A stretch of 64,000 bases of DNA, taken from Nematostella vectensis (lineage: Eukaryota; Cnidaria; Anthozoa; Actiniaria; Edwardsiidae). A program made the translations under genes and the position numbers. How positions within the stretch are numbered: position 1 is the stretch's first letter; every line of letters begins with the position of its first letter. This document shows positions 21,700-42,422 of the stretch, one piece after another. The stretch lies in assembly GCF_932526225.1 (NCBI RefSeq), contig NC_064040.1, forward strand, positions 8,892,865 to 8,956,864. Reading direction: 5' to 3'. Below the pieces are notes generated by a model. The model saw nothing but the letters and a program-made list of their open reading frames with translations, was not told the origin of the DNA and did not search any database.

Positions 21700-24527
21700 G
21701 AGAGTCCCTTTTGGGCGAGATCTACTGCAGGTAGATCAAACAAACACACAAACAAGCATATTAGCTAATTTTTTATTTATGGTACACAAAAACAAATTCT
21801 GTATTTATTACAATGTCACAGCTCCTTTAGTTCATTTTACAAACATCTGCGGACACAGTCCAGCCCTGGCACGTAACAAAATCACCTAGCAGCGAGTTCA
21901 ACCTAGTTTAAAACTCAAAACTCAACGGTTGCCGAATGATACCCGAATGGCGAGCAAGCCAATTTACCACTCAGTCTCCCTGTGACCAGCACGAAGACAC
22001 TAGAACGAGGCTAGACACCAGGCCTTTGAGGGTAAGACAACGGTGGCAACTTGCCTCATCGATCAGCGGACGTTGTTGGATCTACGTTGATTATTTTGTT
22101 ATCAGAACTCCCCCGCTGGACTTTTCAAGTTGATACGCTTTATACTCTTATGCTATTTATCTTACAAATCTATTAAGATAATCTAATAAGACACGAGTCC
22201 GAGTCTATTATGAATGTAAATCAAAACATCATAGAATATCCTATTACGTCAATCCCTAGCTTAGATTCTTAGCAAGAGGTTCACAGAAGCCCTTGACTAC
22301 TCTCTCCCCATCTTATATAGTCTGAAGCTGCGATTTTAGTAACAATTCAGTAAAACTACGAGACACACCTAATTCAAAATAAAGCAGACATAGCAGATAT
22401 AGTCTTGAAATGACTATGTATAATAATATGAACTTTTCCCGCTCTAAAATGCTAAATCTAGTGCCTTACAAATGGCGAATTATTCTTTTGACCCGTTTAA
22501 ACAAGGTCACAGAGGGAGATTGCTAAGCACTTTCTCCAAAAATTACACGACATCTTATTCTTTTAATCCTTGTTTTCTAAATCTGTAAAAAATAGAATAT
22601 AGACAGAGAAAAGGTTCAGTTAGACAATACATTACGAAACTGTGCCGAACCTGTCACGGATTTCCCCCGAGAAGATTCCGAGGAGAATAGCATGTGGACG
22701 CAAAGGAGGGATGAACCCGTCCACGTCTTAGGCATAACGAGGAGATAGGATCGTCATTACAGTATTACAATTTGGAACCTAATCCGAGAAGACCAAACTA
22801 AGAAGCGAAAGGACGACAAACTTACAAGAAAACTGCCTGTCTTGCCCCGTGCAAAACTGAGCCAACATCTGCCAGCTTTGCTATTTACGCTCAGTAGGCC
22901 AAAGAGATGTTGACGAGCTATTTATCGGTACCTTCCAAACAAGCAAATTCCAACACGGCGTTAAACTACACCAGCATTGTCGCCAGCGGTAGTCGCACCA
23001 TACCAGGCATTATGACACATCCTCTCTCTCTCCGTCCCTAACAGCGTGATGGATTTTGGATGGTTCTAACTAGCGACGCAAAAATGGATTGTGTCATTCT
23101 CTTGCTAAAGGGCAAAGTCCCTTAGTCGTTAGTGGACCTTTGGGCCGCAAAGGTCGCTGGTCTCTGAGGATATCCGCTGACCAACATCAGTCGATGAATT
23201 AGAAAACTTTATCAGAAGATCAAGAGGCCCCAAAGAAATGGTAGCCAATCACAGCTCGATATAAAATCAATAGTTTGTTGCCTTGACGCTCACCGACCAA
23301 TCAGAGATGAGGGATAACCTCGTGTCGATGAGAGTGGCGTGACGGCTTATCTGTAGCGTGACACTTCTTGTCTGATGGCTGGAGGGAGAAGGAAAATGGT
23401 GATTGGTATGGGAATGAGGACGAAGGACTTTTTTTGGATGAATGACCGTTATTTTATTTAAATATCCCGTGCCTAACAAAGTGCACTGCCCATATCCCCC
23501 TCTCTCAACGTTACCGTACCCTCTTAGAAGGTTCTTTCCTTACTTTACGCTTATCACTTAGCTGCCATTACATCCCATACTCTTCGCACCTTTTTATCTC
23601 ACAATCCTTTTTGGGTTGGGGATGGCATACATAATCTCTCCTCTTGACCAATAAACCACCATGCCCCTCCCTCACATTCTTGCTATGGTGCTGATAGTGC
23701 TGAAGATAAAACAGCTGTCCTTCATACGATTTTGAGTACTATAAGAACTCTCGCCAAGATTACCAAAACGTAAAAACACGAGCTTCTGAATCCTGTCAAT
23801 CAAGTTTTAAGTTTGTAACGGAACACATCCTGTACCGTCTGACTGGCAAAGGCATTCCCGTGAGATGGCGTTATTGGAAGCCATTTAATTGTAGGACAAA
23901 GGAAACAGTAAAAAGCTTTTGACTGACGTAATGTATTTTCTCGCTTGGAATTCACAAGCGTGCAGATTATCTGAATTAAAGTAAGAGATCAGTATAGGAA
24001 AGTTCCATAATTGGAAATTGCTTTGTCAACCTTCATTAAGTCATCCTAGCAAAAAATGTCCAATAGGAGAAAGCATCCATCGGCTGATTTGTGGACGCTA
24101 TTCTGATATTTTCGATTAAATTTAGGGAATAACCATAAAACTTAAGTGTTTTTAGAGATCATTTATTTTTCACATACTTGGTCTTCAAATAATGAGTGAA
24201 GACAAAATAACAAAGGTGCGGCTATTTAAGGTGATTACTTGTAATTATAATAAAATCTCTCCATCAAAGCGGGACATTATGACATGATCCGATAAGCTAA
24301 GGGGTGCTATGACGTCATAAAGGGATCCCAACCGAGTATTATTAATATTAATCACAAAATGACCAAATATCACAAACAGATAATGCCTTACATTTCTCAA
24401 AACATATTTAAAAACAAATGAAAAGGTAAAGAGGACTATTTACGTCATCTCCAAATATTGTGATACAAATACCCTCGATAAACAAAGACTAAACTGAAGT
24501 CACCAAACAATGTCAAAGCAGTCTTAC
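21700..24527. other. Intergenic / 3' region of the Ena gene
   Basis: No confident exon. The final, short coding exon and 3' UTR of the minus-strand Ena/VASP gene should lie here, but I could not identify it. Segment 24033-24115 resembles 3074-3160 (shared AGTCATCCTAGCA ... CATCG-CTGATTT-TGG) and may be an old interspersed repeat. Confidence 0.4.
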
Positions 24528-34282
<9,755 letters not shown>

Positions 34283-34287
<5 letters not shown>

Positions 34288-34660
34288 CTCGGCTAAACTT
34301 TTCCTTCTTCAACTCTCCTGCTTGTTTATCCAAAAAGCGAAAAGGGTTTCTCTTTCACTCCACGAGTGAGATGAATAAATGTCTCTTATCGCCGCACCCA
34401 CGGTTTTCCACTCAAAACCACGAGCAAATTTACGGTAAACTCCAACGTAATATGCCCAAAATGCAAGGGTGTTTTGTGAATCAGGAAGTAAGTGTTTAAC
34501 CAACACTAGTCTGTATGGTGGATGGATCACTTCCGAGACTTTTTTGCCCAGTTAGAGTGGACTGATTCCGTCGAAATCGGCCGTAACCGGATGTGTCTGA
34601 ACTCCTAGAGCGAGCTATGCGGCCGCCATTGCTTGGCGTGTGACGTCCAAAACTAGTTCA
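34283..34660 (-). promoter_or_regulatory. Ena first exon (5' UTR plus ATGAG) and likely promoter region
   Basis: The coding start is at 34285-34287. Upstream on the minus strand the sequence is less AT-rich than the surroundings, and near 34620-34650 it contains GCGGCCGCCATTGC and TGACGTCC (CRE-half-like). No TATA box is evident. The transcription start is not determined. Confidence 0.4.
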
Positions 34661-36100
34661 AGTCCCTCTCTTCTCTGCCTCGAAAAATCGAACATAAAAC
34701 AGTTTAGAAGAACCTCTCTGATTCGTCTACCTTTCTGGTTTCTTCCTTTTTCAGTCTAGCATGCATCTCATTCCAATTATGCTTTTAAAGCTTTCTTTGA
34801 GTATATTGATGGTACTTTTTTTTACTTAGATAAACCCAGAAAATAAATTCTAAAAAAAACCTGGCTTTGATCATATAAAATGCAGGGAGCCAATCAAAAT
34901 TCTTGTTGTTGCAATGTTATGAGTTCAACTCATCTACACGACCACCTGCTACTCCACTAATAACAAACATGAAATACTTGATGTCACGTTCTGTATTCTT
35001 TTTTTACCTCTTTATCTCTCAAGTTCTCCACTTCTCTTTAGAACTGTTATTCAAAAGTTCCATCGAACGTGTAATTTACTATCTTATAGACCGTGTTAAT
35101 CATGGCTTTAACCTAGGCGCAAAAATGCAACACCTATCGATTACAGTAATTTTGTAACTAGAGGATTATCGGCTTCTTTCAGTTTCGGAATCTCATATAT
35201 AGAACAAGATTTACCCTAACAAATGACTCGCGTGTTTTGCTATAAGAAATAGGAGCAGATAATCTGATAATTTCAGCCTTGGACTCATTTAAGCGTTAAG
35301 TTTTTACTGTGGCCACGAGGGCGTCACAAATCTGCTCAATGAGGTGGATATAAGTACGGGCGCACTTTCGACCATGTGCCGATACTGGCACGAGCGTTGG
35401 GCGAAATATAGCCAAGTTTATGCAGAATAGAGGAGAGGGGAGCGGAGAGAAGAGGGGGAAGGGTGAGTTTTGATCAAAGTATGACGCACGGAATTTAAAT
35501 CCTGCTATATTATTCCCTTTAAATCTGAAGGGCGTTTCAGTTTCATTCGCATTTGTCGACGTAGGAGTATTTCTTATGTCTAAAAGAAGATTAGCTTACG
35601 AAAAAAGAGCGCGGTATTGTCTATTAAATAAAAGGGGCTCATCACCTTCAAAACAAGAACTGGCCATATTAAAGTTATTACTCTTTGATTTTGGCTTCAT
35701 TTTTGGCTTAAAGATAATAAATGCTCCCGATTCCTGCAAAATTTAACTACTATTTTACATACCTGCATATAACATTTCCCGGCGTTTCAAGAGGCGGAAA
35801 TTCGGTGTTTAAATCCACTAGTGTAATATGCATGGTACCAAGTAAGTTAGCATTGGTAAGAAGGTTAGTAAGAAAGTGACCTTGTCAAAATACGCTACTT
35901 GTATGAAGTAGACTTTCGCTTTATATTAACGCCAGAAATGCGTAATCAATGCATCATTTCCTCGTCACCTAAAGCGAAAGGAAACCAGGGATGTATACTA
36001 TTTGGCTGTTTTTAACCAACATACACTTCCTCCTACACCATAATGCTTCGTTTTTGTGCATTACACTGTAAAGTCCCTATAGATAAAAATGCACCCACCC
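34661..36100. other. Intergenic, no gene recognised
   Basis: AT-rich, with a purine-rich patch near 35420-35465. No supported exon or RNA gene. Confidence 0.5.
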
Positions 36101-36114
36101 ATTCACTCATCCTC

Positions 36115-36175
36115 CCCCCCCCCCCCCCCCCCCCAACAAATAGAGAGAGAGAAAGAGAGAGAGAAAGAGAGCGAG

Positions 36176-36221
<46 letters not shown>

Positions 36222-36222
36222 G

Positions 36223-36290
<68 letters not shown>
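36115..36290 (+). repeat. Poly-C tract and (GA)n microsatellite
   Basis: A run of about 20 C followed by roughly 150 bp of GA dinucleotides with AGAGAAAG variants, ending at the assembly gap. The gap is probably an unresolved extension of this microsatellite. Confidence 0.95.
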
Positions 36291-36291
<1 letters not shown>

Positions 36292-36491
36292 NNNNNNNNN
36301 NNNNNNNNNNNNNNNNNNNNNNNNNNNNNNNNNNNNNNNNNNNNNNNNNNNNNNNNNNNNNNNNNNNNNNNNNNNNNNNNNNNNNNNNNNNNNNNNNNNN
36401 NNNNNNNNNNNNNNNNNNNNNNNNNNNNNNNNNNNNNNNNNNNNNNNNNNNNNNNNNNNNNNNNNNNNNNNNNNNNNNNNNNNNNNNNNNN
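36292..36491. other. Assembly gap (200 N)
   Basis: 200 undetermined bases directly after the GA microsatellite. The round number suggests an estimated or placeholder gap; reading frames crossing it are meaningless. Confidence 0.99.
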
Positions 36492-37742
36492 CTTAGGACT
36501 GTTGGGGTCCGGGACCAAGCCCTTCTCATGTAACAATATGAATACACCTCCGGTTGAAGCCGTTAGGAGTTAGAAGAGGTAAATTCTATTTGTGCACTTG
36601 GATAGCATAGGTTTGTAGATGGATCTAGTGACCTATACCAGGGCTAAGGATGTCGAGTGGATCCCTCCGTGGACAGGGAATTACTAATACTATGGACCCT
36701 ACCATATGTTTTTCTCTAGACACGCCCCTGTTTGCTCAGGTAAAATCGCATGCTAGAAGAGGTACTTGTTCTATTTTTTGGCCAGTCGCCGGCTCTTTTT
36801 TGTAGGGGTTGCAAACTGTTTAGGTTTTCTTGGTAATTTAGGGCAGTTTACAAACAGTGATGGGGTAAGTGAGTAGGATATTTTCTTACATTCAAAAAAA
36901 TGTAAACGTTGGAGCATCAGTGATCATTGAGCCAGTCAATGGAAATAAATAAATGTCAGGCAGCTACACTAGTAGGAGTTCGATTGACAAAATTTGCCTG
37001 GATTCAAGTAGCGATGAGGTTTCCACTGAAGCCTTTCTTGGTACGATGTACATGTACGGTGATACTGAGGCCTAGTTCGGTGGCACTGAGGGATAGTTCC
37101 ATTATGTACTCGTAGTTCTTAGATCATAATTTGTGTGTTTTATAAGTAATCCAGCCGAGCCCTAACGTCAGCCGGGACGAGCTTGCTTTCTGTGACGTCA
37201 CAACTGTTACCAGCCACAGGAGGCCCGGTAAGAACCCGGGTATGAACGCCTGGGGCTAGTGTGTGCAATCCAGTTTATGGAAAAAAAAAAAAAAAAACCT
37301 TTAAAAAAGTCGACAATCCAGCAGAGTTGTTGTTTTTAAACGATATTTCGGCAAGCCAATACCTGCCGAAATATCGTTTAAAAAAGCTATTTGTTGTTGT
37401 CGCAAGGTCCGACGCACACCAGCATATAGAGGCTGTCCGGTGGTTTCTTCCTTACGTTTTTTTAAACAAAGAAGTTCATTATCATAACTGTGAATCAAAG
37501 CTTTAGTTACCTTCTAGTCGCGGACACCAGAACACAAAATTCAGGATATAGAAGCTCGTACCGTCTCTTTTAGACGCGAGGCGATTCTAACACACGTCCT
37601 CATCAAAAAACATTGCGCACCACCTGACCGTACGTCAGAACCCTTTTCGCGCCTGCCCCGTAAACATTACCCTATCTTGTTCTTTCAGTCCCCCCTGAAT
37701 ATAAACCTTTACTGTAGAGAATTCATCACACGAGAGTAAAGC
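36492..37742. other. Intergenic, no gene recognised
   Basis: Mixed sequence with a TGACGTCA palindrome (CRE-like) near 37194 and a strong hairpin at 37334-37383. No supported exon. Confidence 0.5.
37334..37383. repeat. Perfect 20-bp inverted repeat
   Basis: TTTTAAACGATATTTCGGCA, a 10-base loop (AGCCAATACC), then the exact reverse complement. Outside it TTGTTG-rich flanks continue on both sides without complementing. Strong hairpin; possibly the core of a small fold-back element. Confidence 0.9.
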
Positions 37743-37796
37743 GTGAAGCAGAAAGACAGTGTAAATGATACAAACCTAGTAGCACAGACAGCGGGC

Positions 37797-40700
37797 ACTG
37801 TACAGACTTTTCCAGACAGAAACGACCTACTGTACAGACCTCAACCAACAGTAAGCGCGCACTGTACAGACTTCACCAGACAGACAGCGCGCACTGCACA
37901 GCACAGACTTTACAAAGCAGACAGCGCGCACTGTGTACAGACTTCACCAGACAGACAGTGCACATTGTACAGACTTCATCAGACAGACAGCGCGCACTGT
38001 ACAGACCTCACCAGACAGACAGTGCGCACTGTACAGACTTCACCAGAGAGACAGCGCGCACTGTACCGACTTCACCAGACAGACAGCGCGCACTTTACAG
38101 ACCTCACCAGACAGACAGCGCGCACTGTACAGACTTCCCCAGACAGACAGCGCGCACTGTACAGACCTCACCAGACAGACAGCGCGCACTTTACAGACCT
38201 CACCAGACAGACAGCGCGCACTGTACAGACTTCACCAGACAGACAGCACGCACTGTACAGACCTCACCAGACAGACAGCGCGCTCTGTACAGACTCCACC
38301 AGACAGACAGTGCGCACTGTACAGACTTCACCAGACAGCGCGCACTGTACAGACCTCACCAGACAGACAGTGCGCACTGTACAGACTTCACCAGACAGAC
38401 AGCGTGCACTGTACCGACTTCACCAGACAGACAGCGCGCACTTTACAGACCTCACCAGACAGACAGCGCGCACTGTACAGACTTCCCCAGACAGACAGCG
38501 CGCAATGCACAGACTTCACCAGACAGACAGCGCGCACTGTACAGACCTCACCAGACAGACAGTGCGCACTGTACAGACTTCACCAGAGAGACAGCGCGCA
38601 CTGTACCGACTTCACCAGACAGACAGCGCGCACTTTACAGACCTCACCAGACAGACAGCGCGCACTGTACAGACTTCCCCAGACAGACAGCGCGCACTGT
38701 ACAGACCTCACCAGACAGACAGCGCGCACTTTACAGACCTCACCAGACAGACAGCGCGCACTGTACAGACTTCACCAGACAGACAGCGCGCACTGTACAG
38801 ACCTCACCAGACAGACAGCGCGCACTTTACAGACCTCACCAGACAGACAGCGCGCACTGTACAGACTTCACCAGACAGACAGCACGCACTGTACAGACCT
38901 CACCAGACAGACAGCGCGCTCTGTACAGACTCCACCAGACAGACAGTGCGCACTGTACAGACTTCACCAGACAGCGCGCACTGTACAGACCTCACCAGAC
39001 AGACAGTGCGCACTGTACAGACTTCACCAGACAGACAGCGTGCACTGTACCGACTTCACCAGACAGACAGCGCGCACTTTACAGACCTCACCAGACAGAC
39101 AGCGCGCACTGTACAGACTTCCCCAGACAGACAGCGCGCAATGCACAGACTTCACCAGACAGACAGCGCGCACTGTACAGACCTCACCAGACAGACAGTG
39201 CGCACTGTACAGACTTCACCAGAGAGACAGCGCGCACTGTACCGACTTCACCAGACAGACAGCGCGCACTTTACAGACCTCACCAGACAGACAGCGCGCA
39301 CTGTACAGACTTCCCCAGACAGACAGCGCGCACTGTACAGACCTCACCAGACAGACAGCGCGCACTTTACAGACCTCACCAGACAGACAGCGCGCACTGT
39401 ACAGACTTCACCAGACAGACAGCGCGCACTGTACAGACCTCACCAGACAGACAGCGCGCACTTTACAGACCTCACCAGACAGACAGCGCGCACTGTACAG
39501 ACTTCACCAGACAGACAGCACGCACTGTACAGACCTCACCAGACAGACAGCGCGCTCTGTACAGACTCCACCAGACAGACAGTGCGCACTGTACAGACTT
39601 CACCAGACAGCGCGCACTGTACAGACCTCACCAGACAGACAGTGCGCACTGTACAGACTTCACCAGACAGACAGCGTGCACTGTACCGACTTCACCAGAC
39701 AGACAGCGCGCACTTTACAGACCTCACCAGACAGACAGCGCGCACTGTACAGACTTCCCCAGACAGACAGCGCGCAATGCACAGACTTCACCAGACAGAC
39801 AGCGCGCACTGTACAGACCTCACCAGACAGACAGTGCGCACTGTACAGACTTCACCAGAGAGACAGCGCGCACTGTACCGACTTCACCAGACAGACAGCG
39901 CGCACTTTACAGACCTCACCAGACAGACAGCGCGCACTGTACAGACTTCACCAGACAGACAGCGCGCACTGTACAGACCTCACCAGACAGACAGTGCGCA
40001 CTGTACAGACTTCACCAGAGAGACAGCGCGCACTGTACCGACTTCACCAGACAGACAGCGCGCACTTTACAGACCTCACCAGACAGACAGCGCGCACTGT
40101 ACAGACTTCCCCAGACAGACAGCGCGCACTGTACAGACCTCACCAGACAGACAGCGCGCACTTTACAGACCTCACCAGACAGACAGCGCGCACTGTACAG
40201 ACTTCACCAGACAGACAGCACGCACTGTACAGACCTCACCAGACAGACAGCGCGCTCTGTACAGACTCCACCAGACAGACAGTGCGCACTGTACAGACTT
40301 CACCAGACAGCGCGCACTGTACAGACCTCACCAGACAGACAGTGCGCACTGTACAGACTTCACCAGACAGACAGCGTGCACTGTACCGACTTCACCAGAC
40401 AGACAGCGCGCACTTTACAGACCTCACCAGACAGACAGCGCGCACTGTACAGACTTCCCCAGACAGACAGCGCGCAATGCACAGACTTCACCAGACAGAC
40501 AGTGCGCACTATACAGACTTCACAAAGCAGACAGCGTGCACTGTACAGGCTTCACCAAACAAACAGTGCGCACATTACAGACTTCGGGAGACAGAGCGCG
40601 CACTGTTCCCAGACCTTACCAGAAGGAAAGCGAGCACTGTACAGACTTCACCAGACAGACAGCGCGCACTGCTCGGACCTCACCAAAAAGAAAGCGAGCA

Positions 40701-40800
40701 CTGTACAGACTTCCTCAGTCAGACAGCGCGCACTGCTCGGACCTCACCAACAAGAAAGCGTGCACTGTACAGACTTTACCAGACAAGCAGCGCGTACTGC
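37797..40800 (+). repeat. 32-bp CpG-rich minisatellite with 636-bp higher-order repeat
   Basis: About 94 copies of a 32-bp unit (CGCACTGTACAGACTTCACC plus AGACAGACAGCG). Variant AGAGAGACAG marks occur at 38045, 38585, 39221, 39857 and 40017. Spacings of 540, 636, 636 and 160 bp equal 17 units minus 4, 20 units minus 4 (twice) and 5 units. The minus 4 comes from a shortened unit (CCAGACAGCGCG). Copies degrade at both edges, especially 40500-40800. All three plus-strand frames stay open for about 1,000 codons because the unit has no stop in any frame. I do not call these genes. Confidence 0.97.
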
Positions 40801-42395
40801 AGAGGCTTCAGAAACGTTCATCACACATTCTTCACAGTTTATTTTTTACTTCATTTCTACATAATACCAGATGCTAAAGTATACTCTTCCTTAAAATTTC
40901 ACAAACTTATTACTTTCTATTTATAAGGCAGCTTGAAAATCTTTCTTCTACAAGAAAAGTGCTCTAAATCAATAATCAGGTTATAATCAAAAGCTTTTCT
41001 GCAAGTTAGGGCAATAATCTTAGCAAATACAAAGACATAATCTGAAAAATAATTTTGATTTCTTATTAAATATTTTAATTATCCATTCTGATCTCTATTA
41101 AATAAAAATATTTAATATATTAATCAACATAAAGTTAGCTAGATTAATCAAAAATAAATTCTGTTAATACTGTATTTTGTATAATGTATATATAAAATTC
41201 TCAGCAATACTCTGATACACAAGTTATCTTTATACACTGTACTGTAAGAGTGTATGCATAAATAATGTTTCATATACATATATGGCTCTTATTGAACGTG
41301 TGAGGTCCATACTGGAACTTATGGACCGGATAATTTAAAAAGGGAGGACGAGACAAAGAAAAAAAATTATTTGAAGAAATAACTAGGCTGAAGGGCGCAC
41401 TCAACTGCAATAGTTCAAGTAAACTTAAATCAACTTTTTTTAAAAAGTAGCCAGAGCTACTTTGTGGAAAATAGCTGGCGGTTCCACCGGCTGCCAGGAT
41501 CTGAGGAAACCTGATGGAAAGTATACATGGGTGAGTTCTATTGCCTTTGTTTACCTTTATATCTATGGAACCCAATTTAGAACAATGGCAGCGGAAGGGG
41601 AGGGGGCTTTTGAAAGTGGGGTGGGGGTGGGCTAGCACCCCCAACATTACATAAAGGAACATCCACTCACTTTCTGAGCAGATGTTTCTTTACATATGAA
41701 CGTTTTTTTCAAGTGGTAAATATGCAACTGACAACAAATTTGTTGAACAGTTTAAAATGCTGTGAATAAAAACATTGCATTCCCCCGCATCCTTATAAAT
41801 AGCGCATAAGAATTTTAAACTACCACCCACCCCTCCCTCCTGAAACCACTAACCAGCCCCCCCCCCCCCCCCACACACACACTTATGAGACCACTCCACC
41901 GCCCCTATAGAATTCCCTAGCCCTCAGATTGCTGCCCGGCAGATGCTTTTCTCCTTTTCTCTGTATTTTGCAACAGGCAAAGCCCCCTTTCCAATTCTAT
42001 TGGCAAATCACAAATATTGTACCTAGGGAGATGGTAGCATCATTTGGTCGCCAAAAAGTGGATCATTTCTTATTGCAGGATTGTCAGATATTATCCTTTT
42101 AACACATAATACCTATAAATGCACAATTCTACAGTGATTAGGATTGGTTTAGTTCCCTATTGGAATTGCAGTGATTTTTTTGTTGCACTAAAAAGTAAGC
42201 AATCTGATACAGACTATTGCTCACACTTTTGTTTTAAGATTCGGCAGAGAGACCATTAATTGTATTTACTGAACCTATCTTTAACCATGTTATCTTAAAA
42301 GATAACAGCTACTGGGTATCATAATGGCGGGAAGTATGGCGTAGATTCTGGTGACCCAGGCTACTAGAAGCAACATCCTAACATGAAGCACACAC
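40801..42395. other. Intergenic, no gene recognised
   Basis: AT-rich, with a poly-C/CA tract near 41858-41880. An open frame at 41270-41662 (-) has no recognisable domain and looks non-coding. Confidence 0.5.
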
Positions 42396-42422
42396 TCATA
42401 CGCCCAGCAGGTATTCTCTAAC
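42396..42422 (-). CDS. CPES-like copy A, 8-residue terminal exon
   Basis: Acceptor GCTTTATCAG, then VREYLLGV and TGA. The identical layout VRAYLLGA plus stop at 49946-49920 in copy B supports it strongly despite its size. Confidence 0.85.
   Translation of the reverse strand, partial: VREYLLGV

Noticed and set aside
23820-23880. Possible last Ena/VASP exon on the minus strand
   Set aside because: Phase can be made to fit, but the peptide does not continue the coiled coil, so it was left out.
36033-36573. Open frames through the GA repeat and N block
   Set aside because: They cross an assembly gap and a microsatellite.
37743-40926. Three overlapping frames of about 1,000 codons with RQTARTVQTSPD-type repeats
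   Set aside because: Unit of 32 bp lacks stops in all plus frames; no unique sequence or splice-supported gene.
41270-41662. 130-codon minus frame as a protein gene
   Set aside because: No domain, low-complexity flanks and no splice or start support.
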